Below, one piece after another: positions 49,635 through 59,128 of a stretch of 64,000 nt of DNA; the first letter of the stretch is position 1, and each line of letters starts with the position of its first letter. The stretch spans positions 744,001 through 808,000 of the forward strand of contig OZ220483.1 in NCBI GenBank assembly GCA_965115915.1. Reading direction: 5' to 3'. Both the position numbers and the translations under genes were made by a program. The notes under the pieces are model-generated. The model searched no databases. It was not told where the DNA came from and was given only the letters and a program-made list of their open reading frames with translations. Source of the DNA: G965115915 sp965115915 (GTDB taxonomy: Bacteria; Pseudomonadota; Gammaproteobacteria; Eutrophobiales; Eutrophobiaceae).

Positions 49635-50558
49635 TCAGCTTGCAGTGGGCAGTTGATAGATACCGTACATCTGGCTTGGGAAACCTTTCAGTCTGCGTTT
49701 CCCTATATCGTGATAGTCGATGGTCGGCATGTGGTCAAGCACTGATTGGGAAAACAGACATCGGTTGCGAGGTTTCAGTTCATCTATGTTTGCCCCGGGC
49801 AATTCAATGTCACGGCGTTGTGTCTTCTCAAAACGTGAAACCCGGCAAATACTGAGGCCAACCCGGTCATGACAATGTGCTCTATAGGTCAGCCCGGAAT
49901 CCATGGCCACACGAATATCTATCTTTCCAGCGGTATCTTTTTTTGAGGCGGCTTTCCTTTGCCATTTCAGCAGACGTGCGGCGCAGTCAAGGGCGGATTC
50001 GGTGTGTTGATACACTATCAGATAACCATCTCCCAGGTTTTTGAGCAACAGTACCTTGGATTGGTCATGCGCCAGGATTACTGAGCGTAGCAAGTGGGTG
50101 GCATGATTCACTCGCTGGATATTCATTTCCACGGAATTGCAGATATCAACCAGGCATACACCATGCTCTATTTGCTCGCCCGGAGAGACTGTGATATCGG
50201 TATCGTGTTGTTTTTGTGCGTTCGAGTCAAGCAGTTTTCCCTCTGCATCGCATGGGGTTATCCAGAGCAGCATGTCGGAGAGCAACACACAGGTGCGCTC
50301 GGTGACCGGGACATGCGCATTTTTTACGTGCAGGTCATTGACGACGGTACCGTTGGCACTGCCGTTGTCGGCGATTACCAGGCGTCCATCCCGGTAATCC
50401 AGAGAGCAGTGGTGGCGGGAGACATAATTGCTGGTACTGCACATGCTGTTGCTGGGATGACGGCCCAGAGAAAACGGAACCGACTCTGCAGTCAGCCAGA
50501 ATGACCAACCCATATCGAACTCAATCAGGGCCAGTCTGTTACTATGTTCCTTACTCAT
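49635..50558 (-). CDS. FHA domain-class III nucleotidyl cyclase-like fusion
   Basis: 307-residue soluble protein. Residues about 28-100 form an FHA phosphothreonine-binding domain with the expected Gly32-Arg33, Ser47-Arg48-His49 and NGSANGT. Residues about 130-305 resemble a class III cyclase: metal carboxylates at Asp138 (CLVDICNS) and Asp177 (KNLGDGYLIVY), conserved Arg242, and LKGF near 291-294. The catalytic Asn expected four residues before that Arg is Cys238 (LSICRVSRFEK), so activity may be altered or lost. No membrane segment is present. Six tandem 13-bp repeats lie 45-122 bp upstream of the start. Confidence 0.8.
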   Translation of the reverse strand: MSKEHSNRLALIEFDMGWSFWLTAESVPFSLGRHPSNSMCSTSNYVSRHHCSLDYRDGRLVIADNGSANGTVVNDLHVKNAHVPVTERTCVLLSDMLLWITPCDAEGKLLDSNAQKQHDTDITVSPGEQIEHGVCLVDICNSVEMNIQRVNHATHLLRSVILAHDQSKVLLLKNLGDGYLIVYQHTESALDCAARLLKWQRKAASKKDTAGKIDIRVAMDSGLTYRAHCHDRVGLSICRVSRFEKTQRRDIELPGANIDELKPRNRCLFSQSVLDHMPTIDYHDIGKRRLKGFPSQMYGIYQLPTAS

Positions 50559-50602
50559 TATCCCTCCTTACCCCGAAGGATTGGAACCAGTCAGTAACTG
50601 AA

Positions 50603-50680
50603 ATATCGTGGGCCCATATCGTGGGCCCATATCGTGGGCCCATATCGTGGGCCCATATCGTGGGCCCATATCGTGGGCCC
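50603..50680. repeat. Six perfect tandem copies of a 13-bp repeat
   Basis: ATATCGTGGGCCC repeated six times without mismatch (78 bp), containing the palindrome GGGCCC at each unit boundary. It lies between the pntB stop and the start of the FHA-cyclase gene, in that gene's upstream region. Confidence 0.97.
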
Positions 50681-50743
50681 ACCACTGCCAACGCACCCTA
50701 ACACTTTGCTTCAGCAGAGTCAATCTTTTTTGAGAGACTTCGG

Positions 50744-52156
50744 TCAGAGCAGTTTCTGCAGCAGGGCATCCAGGCTGGTCCTGGCATCACCCAGATACAT
50801 CCGTGTGTTTTCCTTGTAAAACAGAGGGTTTGACACCCCTGCGTAACCGACGCCCAGGCTGCGTTTGAGCACGATGCAGGCCTTGCTTTTCCAGCATTCC
50901 AGCACAGGCATGCCGCTGATGGGACTGTTCGGGTCATCCAGTGCCGAAGGATTGACGATATCATTGGCACCAATGACGATAGCGACATCGGTATTCGGGA
51001 GATCCGGGTTGATTTCCTCCATTTCAAAGACGATGTCATACGGCACACGGGCCTCGGCGAGTAGCACATTCATATGCCCGGGCATTCGTCCCGCCACTGG
51101 ATGGATGCCAAAGCGCAAGCGTTTTCCGCGGTTACGCAGCGCTTCGCTCAGTTGCTGGGTTACATGCTGTGCCTGGGATACCGCCAGACCGTAACCGGGT
51201 ATAATCACGATCTCCCGGGCATCCTCCAGCAGTTGTGCCAGTTCCTCGGCCTCAATGGTTTGCACCGTCCCGTGCGCGTTGTTTTTGTCGTCTACAGCGC
51301 TTGTGTCAACGGTGCCGAAACCTCCGGCGATGACGGATAGAAATTTCCTGTTCATTGCCCGGCACATGATATAGCTGAGTATTGCGCCACTACTGCCCAC
51401 CAGGGCGCCGACAACGATCAACAGATCATTGGACAACATGAAACCGGTAGCGGCGGCAGCCCACCCCGAATAGCTGTTGAGCATCGAAACTACCACCGGC
51501 ATATCGGCACCACCGATGGCCAACACCATGTGGGCGCCAAAAGCGAACGCGATGCATGTCATCAGCAGCAGGCAAAGCCATCCCAGCAAGGTACTGGTAT
51601 GTCCGGCAAACAGAAAGCCCAGCCATACCGCCAGTATCAACAGTCCGAGATTCAGCCAGTGACGAGCCGGTAGCAATAGTGGATTGCCATTGATACGACC
51701 ACTGAGTTTGCCAAAGGCGACAACCGAGCCGGTGAAAGTGATTGCCCCGATCAGTACCCCCACATAGATCTCGATCTCATGGATGGTTTGTTCGATCGGT
51801 GAGGCGAAGTGGTGCGCCCCCATGAAATTGACATAGCCTACCAGCACCGCTGCCAGTCCCACCAGGCTGTGCAGTATCGCGACCAACTCCGGCATCTGGG
51901 TCATCTTCACTCTGCGTGCCACGATGATGCCGAACGTCCCGCCGGTGGCCATCATCAGGAAAATGAGCAGTAGCAGCCAGATGTTGCCATCCTCCAGGTC
52001 TGGCCCAAGTATTGTGGCCAGTATCGCGATACCCATCCCGATGATCCCGTAAACATTGCCGCGTCGGGCGCTTTCCTGATGGCTGAGGCCGCTCAGGGTC
52101 AGGATGAATAATATGGTGGCGCCGATATAACAGGCGGTGACCATGGACTGGCTCAT
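50744..52156 (-). CDS. pntB: NAD(P) transhydrogenase subunit beta
   Basis: Inner-membrane proton-translocating transhydrogenase subunit carrying domain II helices and the NADP-binding domain III. About eight hydrophobic segments lie in residues 1-270. Domain III begins near 295 with IVIIPGYGLAVSQAQH, then GRMPGHMNVLLAEA and GANDIVNPSA. 470 residues from ATG 52156 (MSQSMVTACYIG). It follows pntA by 13 bp. Confidence 0.95.
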   Translation of the reverse strand: MSQSMVTACYIGATILFILTLSGLSHQESARRGNVYGIIGMGIAILATILGPDLEDGNIWLLLLIFLMMATGGTFGIIVARRVKMTQMPELVAILHSLVGLAAVLVGYVNFMGAHHFASPIEQTIHEIEIYVGVLIGAITFTGSVVAFGKLSGRINGNPLLLPARHWLNLGLLILAVWLGFLFAGHTSTLLGWLCLLLMTCIAFAFGAHMVLAIGGADMPVVVSMLNSYSGWAAAATGFMLSNDLLIVVGALVGSSGAILSYIMCRAMNRKFLSVIAGGFGTVDTSAVDDKNNAHGTVQTIEAEELAQLLEDAREIVIIPGYGLAVSQAQHVTQQLSEALRNRGKRLRFGIHPVAGRMPGHMNVLLAEARVPYDIVFEMEEINPDLPNTDVAIVIGANDIVNPSALDDPNSPISGMPVLECWKSKACIVLKRSLGVGYAGVSNPLFYKENTRMYLGDARTSLDALLQKLL

Positions 52157-52169
52157 GTCGCCTCCGGGA

Positions 52170-53738
52170 TTATTTTCTGAACATGCGCAGCATCCGCCAG
52201 GTGACCGCAAAGCCGCCTGCGATATTGATGCTGGTCATCAGGATGCTGAGTAGCGCGAGCATGGTCAGCAGAATCCCCGGTGCAGCCACCTGTACCAGGG
52301 CACCAATGATGATGATGCTACTGACCGCGTTGGTAACGCTCATCAGAGGTGTGTGCAGTGACGGGGTGACATTCCAGATTACCATGTAACCGACGAAGCA
52401 GGCCAGTACGAATACCGTCAGATGTTGCAAAAAGGATGGCGGGGCAACCAGCCCGACACCGTACAAGAGGCTGCCTCCGGCAAGCAGCAGCAGCAGCGGG
52501 CATAATGTATGTGACCATGGTGACGGCCGCTGTTGCTGTGGTTGTGCGATGGCCTGTGCCTCCGCTGCCGGAACTGGTGGGGTGGCAGGGCTGTCCTGTG
52601 TCGGCAGCGGTGGCGGTGGCCACGTGAGCTCACCGTCTTTGACCACAGTGGCGCCACGGATCACAGTATCTTCCATGTCGATGGACAGTGCTCCATCCTG
52701 GCTCATGTCACGGATGAGATGGAGGACATTATTGGCATACAGCCGGCTGGATTGACCCGCCAGGCGGCTGGGCAGATCGGTGTAGCCGATGATATGCACT
52801 CCATGCCGGGTGATACTCCGACCGGGAGTGGTCAGTTGGCAGTTGCCTCCCTGTGCGGCTGCCAGGTCAACGACGACACTGCCGGTCTTCATGGTCTTTA
52901 TCATCTCGGTGGTCAGCAATTCGGGGGCGGATTCTCCCGGGATCAGCGCGGTGCTGATAATGATGTCGGTGTCTTTACACTGTGCGAAGAACAGCTCCCG
53001 TTCCGCTTCGAGAAACTCTTCGCTCATCGCCCTGGCGTAGCCTCCGCTGCCGCCCCCATCTTCCGCTATCGGGACGGTGAGGAATCGGGCTCCCATGCTT
53101 TCCACCTGTTCTCGTACCTCGGGGCGTGTGTCGAAGGCATAGACTTCGGCACCCATTGATCGGGCGGCGCCAATGGCGGACAGACCGGCAACTCCGGCAC
53201 CGATGACCAGTACCCGGGCTGGCGGGATCCTGCCTGCCGCAGTCACCTGGCCGGTGAAGAAGCGGTCAAACTGGAAGGACGCTTCAATCACCGCCCGATA
53301 GCCGGCGATGTTGGCCATCGAGCTCAGGGCGTCCATCGTCTGGGCACGGGATATGCGGGGGATGCTGTCCATGGCCAGTACATTGACCCCGGTTTTGGCA
53401 CAGTGCCGTAGCAGTTTCGGGTTCTGTGCCGGCCAGATAAAACTGACCAGGGTTTGTCCTGCGTGCAGCAGAGAGAACTCGTTCTTGTGGGCCTTGGGGT
53501 CGCGTAGTGGGGGCATCACTTTGATAAGGATGTCGGCATCCTGCCACAACAGCGCGGTTTCCTTGACCACGGTGGCACCCGCTTCCTGCCAGCAGGCGTT
53601 ATCAAAGCCGGCCGCGGTGCCTGCCCCGGCCTCTACCAGCACCTCGTAGCCGAGCGCAATGAACGCCTTGACTGTGTCTGGCGAGCAAGCGACCCGGCGC
53701 TCTTTGGGAGTGATTTCCTTCGGGACGCCGAGCTTCAC
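52170..53738 (-). CDS. pntA: NAD(P) transhydrogenase subunit alpha
   Basis: Carries the NAD-binding domain I and the first membrane helices. The N-terminus MKLGVPKEITPKERRVACSP is typical, the NAD-binding VLVIGAGVAGLSAIGAA is near residue 175 and the AEDGGGSGGYARAMSEEF region near 225-243. A Pro-rich linker is followed by three to four membrane segments after residue 410. 522 residues, one-piece alpha subunit as in E. coli. With pntB it links NADH oxidation to NADPH supply, useful for the biosynthetic genes in this window. Confidence 0.95.
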   Translation of the reverse strand: MKLGVPKEITPKERRVACSPDTVKAFIALGYEVLVEAGAGTAAGFDNACWQEAGATVVKETALLWQDADILIKVMPPLRDPKAHKNEFSLLHAGQTLVSFIWPAQNPKLLRHCAKTGVNVLAMDSIPRISRAQTMDALSSMANIAGYRAVIEASFQFDRFFTGQVTAAGRIPPARVLVIGAGVAGLSAIGAARSMGAEVYAFDTRPEVREQVESMGARFLTVPIAEDGGGSGGYARAMSEEFLEAERELFFAQCKDTDIIISTALIPGESAPELLTTEMIKTMKTGSVVVDLAAAQGGNCQLTTPGRSITRHGVHIIGYTDLPSRLAGQSSRLYANNVLHLIRDMSQDGALSIDMEDTVIRGATVVKDGELTWPPPPLPTQDSPATPPVPAAEAQAIAQPQQQRPSPWSHTLCPLLLLLAGGSLLYGVGLVAPPSFLQHLTVFVLACFVGYMVIWNVTPSLHTPLMSVTNAVSSIIIIGALVQVAAPGILLTMLALLSILMTSINIAGGFAVTWRMLRMFRK

Positions 53739-53781
53739 GGGTTTCAGGGACGTATGGTCGATTCAGGTTGCGGGACAGGGC

Positions 53782-53806
53782 AAGCGGCCATGCAACATGG
53801 CCGCTT
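53782..53806. terminator. Perfect 11-bp hairpin between yccA and pntA
   Basis: AAGCGGCCATG-CAA-CATGGCCGCTT followed by TT on the plus strand. It lies after the yccA stop and before pntA, both on the minus strand, where the tail is TTGCCC. It is likely a terminator or mRNA 3' stabiliser for yccA. Confidence 0.55.
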
Positions 53807-53872
53807 TTCCCCGCCAGTTGGCTGACATGTAGTGCACTGAGGGCAGGGTGTCAGCCGTAAGGGGGCCGGTTG

Positions 53873-54556
53873 CTATTCCCGTTGACCGGAGAAGATCATC
53901 AGCAGATGCAGCAGGCTTACGAACAGGTTGTACAGTGCCACGTACAGGCCGACAGTGGCCATGATGTAGTTGGTCTCACCGCCGTGGACAATGTTGCTGG
54001 TCTCGTACAAAATCAAGCCTGAGGCGATCAGCACAAAGACTGCGGACACGGCGATGGACAGCGTCGGGATGTTGAATATCATGGCGCACAGACCCGCCAG
54101 AAAGGCCACCAGCACCGCGGTAAACAGAAAACCGCCCATGAAGCTGAAATCCTTGCGTGAGGTCAGTGCATAACCCGACATGCCGAGGAAAATGACACCG
54201 GTTGCACCGAGGGCGGTCGCAATGATTTGAGGACCATTGGCGAAATGGCCGATGACCGTACTCAGCATAGGACCCAGCGTCAGCCCCATGAAGCCGGTCA
54301 GGCCGAATACCGAGACCAGTCCCCAGACGCTGTTGCGCAGGTGTGCGGTGGCGAACAGCAATCCGAAATACCCTGCCAGGGTCAGTAGCATACCCGGGTG
54401 AGGCATATTCAGGTACATGCTCAGGCCAGCGGTAAAGGCACTGAACAGCAGCGTGAGAGACAGTAACAGATAGGTATTGCGTAGTACCTTGTTGGTTGCC
54501 AGGACAGTTTCCAGTGGGCGGGCAACCGCAACGCTATTGAAATTGTTAAGAGCCAT
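53873..54556 (-). CDS. Bax inhibitor-1/YccA-family membrane protein
   Basis: 227 residues with seven membrane segments. Family marks are the N-terminal LRNTYLLLSLTLLFSAFTAG, GLTGFMGLTLGPML near the middle and the C-terminal YVALYNLFVSLLHLL. YccA in E. coli binds and restrains FtsH; other members conduct calcium or protons. The ATG at 54556 has an AGGAGG ribosome site. It is divergent from tRNA-Ser. Confidence 0.9.
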   Translation of the reverse strand: MALNNFNSVAVARPLETVLATNKVLRNTYLLLSLTLLFSAFTAGLSMYLNMPHPGMLLTLAGYFGLLFATAHLRNSVWGLVSVFGLTGFMGLTLGPMLSTVIGHFANGPQIIATALGATGVIFLGMSGYALTSRKDFSFMGGFLFTAVLVAFLAGLCAMIFNIPTLSIAVSAVFVLIASGLILYETSNIVHGGETNYIMATVGLYVALYNLFVSLLHLLMIFSGQRE

Positions 54557-54789
54557 CTAAACCTCCTGAATGCTTAGTGACACAGACACCGAAGAAACTC
54601 CCCGGCGCAGGCCGTGGTCTTGTAGACTGGAATATTAGGGCAAAGCCGCTGAAAGTCAAGGGCTGGTTGTGCTTTGAAGCGTATTTTACCATGTGTTGTG
54701 CGCACGATGAGGTGGCGGTGCATCGGCGTTGCCAGTGGTGCCTGCCGTGCGGCGGTTTGCGTGACGTGGTGCGCTTGGAGTGCGGGCGG

Positions 54790-54817
54790 TTGTGCCATGC
54801 GGGGAACAGTTTAGAAT
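54790..54817 (+). promoter_or_regulatory. Candidate tRNA-Ser promoter
   Basis: TTGTGC, 16-bp spacer, TAGAAT, placed 23 bp before the tRNA 5' end. Confidence 0.4.
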
Positions 54818-54840
54818 GCATCGCTACAAGGCAGGTCAGA

Positions 54841-54932
54841 GGAGAGGTGGCAGAGCGGTTGAATGCACCGGTCTTGAAAACCGGCAGGGGTATCCATTCC
54901 CTTCGTGGGTTCGAATCCCACCCTCTCCGCCA
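54841..54932 (+). tRNA. tRNA-Ser (anticodon TGA)
   Basis: 92 nt including encoded CCA. Acceptor GGAGAGG/CCTCTCC, anticodon arm CCGGT-CTTGAAA-ACCGG, long variable arm, T-arm GTGGG-TTCGAAT-CCCAC, discriminator G. Confidence 0.97.
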
Positions 54933-55057
54933 CCCGGACTGGCATATAGTCTGTTCAAGGCGTGTCGGAAAGCCCGTGCCAGCGGCCCCGGGAGCCGCGC
55001 TGGTCGGGTTTTCGTTACCATATGCTGTATATTGTCGGTAGCGCGGTTGCCGAATAA

Positions 55058-56452
55058 ATGAAAGCGAAAATCGTCAGTCATCTGGTAGTGGCCGTAGTGG
55101 CCCTGGTGCTGGGTCTGTGGTTGGCCGAGTCCGAGTTATTTGACCCGCGTCCCAATTTGAAGCGTCTGTTTGAACAGAGCCGGGTGGTTACCGACCAGCC
55201 CCCGGTGGTCTTTATCCATGGCGTGCTGGGCAGTCGTTTGCACGACCCGCAGACAGGTGAGGAGGGTTGGTTCAGTTCGCCCTGGCGGTTGTTGCTGGAC
55301 GAGTTTCGTCATCTGGCGAACGAGATCGACGCCGACACGCTGGAGTTGAAGCCGAGCCGCTATGTCCCCTCCGCCCTGGCCGGCAATATCATCGGCAAGG
55401 ATTTTTACGGCAATATCATCCGCACCATCAGCCACTATGGTGGCTATGAGCTTGCCACGGCGGGGCGGCCCGTCGAACCCGACAAGAAGCATTACTACGT
55501 GTTTTTGTATGACTGGCGCCAGGACAATGTGGAAAGTGCCCGCCGGCTTGCCGATCTGATTGATCAGATCCGGCTGGATTACGCTGACCCCGAGTTGAAG
55601 GTGGACCTCGTCGCCCACAGCATGGGCGGATTGATCGCACGCTACTACCTGCGCTATGGGCGTGAAGACATGCTCAACGGCAATGATTTTCCGGTCAATA
55701 TGTATGGGGGTGACAGGGTGCGTCGCGTCATCCTGCTGGGCACCCCGAACCTGGGCTCGGTGGAGATGCTCAATGCCTTTATTTATGGCATCAAGCTGGG
55801 TTTCCGGCGCATCAGCCCGGAGACCCTGGTGACCATGCCCAGTCTCTATCAGTTGTTGCCGCATCCGATCAATGACTGGATCGTCAATGCCAGCGGAGAG
55901 CCCCTGGATCGGGATTTGTTTGACATTGCGATCTGGCGGCGTTTTCAGTGGTCGATCTTTGATCCGGAGTTGCGTGCCCGGGTCGGTGCACGTTTTGCGG
56001 ATCCGGATGAGGCCGAGCGGTATCTGGCGTTGCTGGAGCGTTTTTTCCACAAGAGCATCGAGCGTGCCCGACGTTTTGTCTGGTCGCTTACGGTACCGTT
56101 GCCGGAGGAGCATCCACTGTTGATCGTGTTTGGCGGTGATTGTCATTTGACCCCTGCGCGCATACTGGTGGAAGAGGTTGATGGCGAGTCGATGGTGCGT
56201 ACACTGCCGGAACAGATAAGCAACCCGTTGCCGGGGGTTGAATACGAGAAGATATTGCTTGAGCCGGGTGATGTTGCCGTGACCAAGGCGTCTTTGCTGG
56301 GGCGTGATGTGCTGGACCCAAGCGTCCCGCGCCATCAATATTCCTACTTCCCGCTGGATCATGCTGTGGTGCTGTGCGAGAAACACAACAGTCTGACAGG
56401 CAATGTCAGTTTTCAGGACAATCTGCTCAATGCGTTGTTGGTGAGGGACTGA
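55058..56452 (+). CDS. LCAT-like alpha/beta hydrolase (lipase/acyltransferase)
   Basis: 464 residues. An N-terminal membrane anchor or signal segment (residues about 8-23) precedes an alpha/beta hydrolase domain of the lecithin:cholesterol acyltransferase/PDAT type. Oxyanion block VVFIHGVLGSRLHDP, the YDWRQ motif near residue 151 and nucleophile Ser188 in VAHSMGGLIARYY support this. The acid and His residues are probably in the C-terminal third (HAVVLCEKHNSL), uncertain. It may act on membrane lipids in the periplasm, but the substrate is unknown. uvrC begins 49 bp downstream. Confidence 0.82.
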   Translation: MKAKIVSHLVVAVVALVLGLWLAESELFDPRPNLKRLFEQSRVVTDQPPVVFIHGVLGSRLHDPQTGEEGWFSSPWRLLLDEFRHLANEIDADTLELKPSRYVPSALAGNIIGKDFYGNIIRTISHYGGYELATAGRPVEPDKKHYYVFLYDWRQDNVESARRLADLIDQIRLDYADPELKVDLVAHSMGGLIARYYLRYGREDMLNGNDFPVNMYGGDRVRRVILLGTPNLGSVEMLNAFIYGIKLGFRRISPETLVTMPSLYQLLPHPINDWIVNASGEPLDRDLFDIAIWRRFQWSIFDPELRARVGARFADPDEAERYLALLERFFHKSIERARRFVWSLTVPLPEEHPLLIVFGGDCHLTPARILVEEVDGESMVRTLPEQISNPLPGVEYEKILLEPGDVAVTKASLLGRDVLDPSVPRHQYSYFPLDHAVVLCEKHNSLTGNVSFQDNLLNALLVRD

Positions 56453-56501
56453 TCCTGTATCCTTGTCATTGGCCCAATCAGCGGTATGCTATGGCCCCGG
56501 T

Positions 56502-58331
56502 ATGGCATTTGACGCATCTGAACTGTTAAAACACCTGCCGCGTCTACCCGGTGTTTACTGTATGCGGGATGACCAGGGTATGGTCATCTATGTGGGCAAG
56601 GCGAGAAACCTGCGCCAGCGTGTACGTAGCTATTTCCACAACCCGTCCGCGCTATCCCCGAGGATCCGTCAGATGGTGTCGCGTGTCGCGGGGGTGGATA
56701 TCACCGCGACACATACCGAGAATGAAGCCCTGATCCTGGAAAACAACCTGATCAAGGCACGCCGTCCCCGTTACAACATCCTGTTTCGTGACGACAAGGA
56801 TTATCCCTGGATTCGTATCTCGCTACAGCATGATTTCCCGCGCCTCAGTTACCATCGTGGTGCGCATCTGAAGCGGGAGAAATATCTGGGGCCATTCTCG
56901 GACGCGGGTGCGGCCAGACGGTCGTTGCGGTTGGCGCAGAAGCTGTTCCGTGTGCGTTCTTGCGAGGATAGCGTGTTTGCCCACCGTTCCCGCCCCTGTC
57001 TGCAATATCAGATCAATCGCTGCACCGCACCTTGTGTGAACTACATCAGTCGCCGGATGTACCGGCGTGATGTGGACAATGCCATATTGTTTCTGGAAGG
57101 GAAAAACGAGGAGGTGCTGCGGGCCCTGACGGTACCGATGGAACAGGCTGCCGCGGCACTGGATTTTGAACGTGCCGCCCAGTTGCGGGATCAGATCGGC
57201 ACTCTGCGCAGGATACAGGAGAAGCAACGTATCGCTGGTAGCGATGCGGATATGGATATAGTCTATTGTGCGATGGAGAAGGCGCAGGCCTGCGTTTCGG
57301 TGATGCGTATACGGCGCGGATTGAACCTTGGCAGTCGGGCTTTTTTCCCTAGCCACGAGCAGGGCAGTGGAGAGGCGGAAGTCCTGTCCGCCTTCATTAG
57401 CCAGAATTATCTGCACGAGCCGGGTGAGCAGGACATTCCGCGAGAGATACTGGTCAATGTGTTACCGGAAAATGCCAGTATGCTGAAACTTGCCCTGGGA
57501 CAGCACGTGGATCGAGAGGTGCGCATTCATGCGCGGGTGCGCGGCAGACGGGCGCAATGGTTGGAGATGGCCGCGCATAACGCGGTGCTGTCGTTGCGTC
57601 GGCATCTGGCGGGACGGATGAATCAAACGCAGCGCCTGGCGGATCTGCAGGCGCAGTTGGGTATGGACGCGGTGCCGGAACGCATCGAGTGTTTTGACAT
57701 CAGCCATACCCAGGGAGAGGCCACCGTTGCCGCCTGCGTGGTGTTTGGCAGTCAGGGCGCGTTGTTCGGAGAGTACCGCAGGATGAATATACGCGGCAAT
57801 GCCAGTGGTGATGATTGTCTCTCGCTACGGGAAGCGGTCGGGCGCCGTTACAGCCGACGGCTCGCAGGCGCTGCGAAATTGCCGGACCTGATCCTGGTTG
57901 ATGGGGGCAAGGCGCAACTGAATGCCGCGATGGATGCGCTGCGGCGGCTTTCGCTCGGACATATCCTGTTGCTGGGTGTGGTCAAGGGGGAAGGGCGCAG
58001 GGCGAAGAACGATCATTTCATTCGTTTCGGAGACCCTGACAGTTCGCCGGTGCAGACAGCCTCTCCGGCGGCTCACCTGTTGCAGCAGTTGCGTGACGAG
58101 GCGCACCGCGTTGCTATCGGCGGCCACCGACGGCATCGCGCCGCCCGCCGCAGGACATCGATGCTGGAAGGTATCGAGGGTATCGGCAGCGTACGCCGCC
58201 AGGCCCTGCTGCGCCATTTTGGCGGGTTGCAGGGAGTGATGCGTGCCGGGGTCCGGGACTTGGTCTGTGTGCCGGGGATCAGCACGGCTTTGGCAGAGAA
58301 GGTGTATGCCAGCTTCCATCCCGAGCGATGA
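56502..58331 (+). CDS. uvrC: Excinuclease ABC subunit C
   Basis: Makes both incisions in nucleotide excision repair. The N-terminal GIY-YIG nuclease (PGVYCMRDDQGMVIYVGKAR), a central Cys-containing region, a UVR domain near residues 205-240 (LDFERAAQLRDQIGTLR), an RNase H-like second nuclease (FDISHTQGEATVAACVVF, LILVDGGKAQL) and C-terminal helix-hairpin-helix motifs (LEGIEGIGSVRRQALLRHFG) are all visible. 609 residues from ATG 56502. Its stop overlaps the pgsA start (ATGA). Confidence 0.96.
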   Translation: MAFDASELLKHLPRLPGVYCMRDDQGMVIYVGKARNLRQRVRSYFHNPSALSPRIRQMVSRVAGVDITATHTENEALILENNLIKARRPRYNILFRDDKDYPWIRISLQHDFPRLSYHRGAHLKREKYLGPFSDAGAARRSLRLAQKLFRVRSCEDSVFAHRSRPCLQYQINRCTAPCVNYISRRMYRRDVDNAILFLEGKNEEVLRALTVPMEQAAAALDFERAAQLRDQIGTLRRIQEKQRIAGSDADMDIVYCAMEKAQACVSVMRIRRGLNLGSRAFFPSHEQGSGEAEVLSAFISQNYLHEPGEQDIPREILVNVLPENASMLKLALGQHVDREVRIHARVRGRRAQWLEMAAHNAVLSLRRHLAGRMNQTQRLADLQAQLGMDAVPERIECFDISHTQGEATVAACVVFGSQGALFGEYRRMNIRGNASGDDCLSLREAVGRRYSRRLAGAAKLPDLILVDGGKAQLNAAMDALRRLSLGHILLLGVVKGEGRRAKNDHFIRFGDPDSSPVQTASPAAHLLQQLRDEAHRVAIGGHRRHRAARRRTSMLEGIEGIGSVRRQALLRHFGGLQGVMRAGVRDLVCVPGISTALAEKVYASFHPER

Positions 58332-58885
58332 AACTCAACGTCCCTAACGCACTGACTTTGCTCAGGCTCACGCTGATCCCGGTGTTTGTCGTGGTGTTTT
58401 GCGTGCCGCTCGGACAGTGGGGCAACGTGCTGGCGACCGTGGTCTTTGTGTTTGCCGCCCTGACCGATATGCTCGATGGTTACATGGCGCGCCGCCTGGG
58501 GCAGACCTCCTCCTTCGGCGCCTTTCTGGACCCGGTGGCGGACAAGCTGATGATCGCGGTGGCGCTGGTGCTGTTGGTAGAGCGTAACCCCAGCCTGTGG
58601 CTGAGCCTGCCGGCGGCGGTCATTATCGGGCGCGAGATTGCCGTGTCCGCACTGCGCGAGTGGATGGCCTCGCTGGGTGGCAAAAATGGCCTGCCAGTGT
58701 CGCTATTGGGGAAGGTCAAGACCACATCACAGATGTTGGCGTTGAGTTGCCTGATCTGGGAATTGCCGCTGTTCGGCTTCCCGGTATATCAGGCAGGCAT
58801 GGTACTGCTTTATCTGTCGGCTGTGCTGACACTGTGGTCAATGTCGCAGTACCTGTGCCGGGCCTGGCCAGACATGCAGTGCTGA
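58328..58885 (+). CDS. pgsA: CDP-diacylglycerol-glycerol-3-phosphate phosphatidyltransferase
   Basis: Inner-membrane enzyme committing CDP-diacylglycerol to phosphatidylglycerol. The CDP-alcohol phosphotransferase signature D-G-x2-A-R-x8-G-x3-D-x3-D is complete in DGYMARRLGQTS followed by GAFLDPVADKLM. 185 residues with four or more membrane segments. It overlaps uvrC by 4 bp. In E. coli pgsA is followed directly by tRNA-Gly and tRNA-Cys genes; here three genes intervene. The next 243 bp show no gene. Confidence 0.95.
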   Translation: MKLNVPNALTLLRLTLIPVFVVVFCVPLGQWGNVLATVVFVFAALTDMLDGYMARRLGQTSSFGAFLDPVADKLMIAVALVLLVERNPSLWLSLPAAVIIGREIAVSALREWMASLGGKNGLPVSLLGKVKTTSQMLALSCLIWELPLFGFPVYQAGMVLLYLSAVLTLWSMSQYLCRAWPDMQC

Positions 58886-59128
58886 CGGGTGCGGACGATC
58901 TTCCGGGTCGTTGGCTTTTGCCTGCATTGTAGCATCCCTGGGGTACCCGCTGCCCGGCTTGCCGGCAACACAGCCCCCAACCTGGCTACCGGGCCATGTC
59001 CGGCGGTCGGACTATGGCAGCCCGCGGTGCGCTGAACGGTGCCGGGCCGCCTGTTGGCAGTACCCAGGCCGCGTCAACGGCCGTGCGGCGCTGACCCTGC
59101 CACCCGCAGTCAGGCGGATGGACGGGGT

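Noticed and set aside
50603..50680. CRISPR array
   Set aside because: The 13-bp units are directly adjacent with no spacers, and no cas genes are nearby.
55136..56386. 416-codon open frame antisense to the LCAT-like gene
   Set aside because: Shadow frame; the plus-strand protein has a full set of hydrolase motifs.
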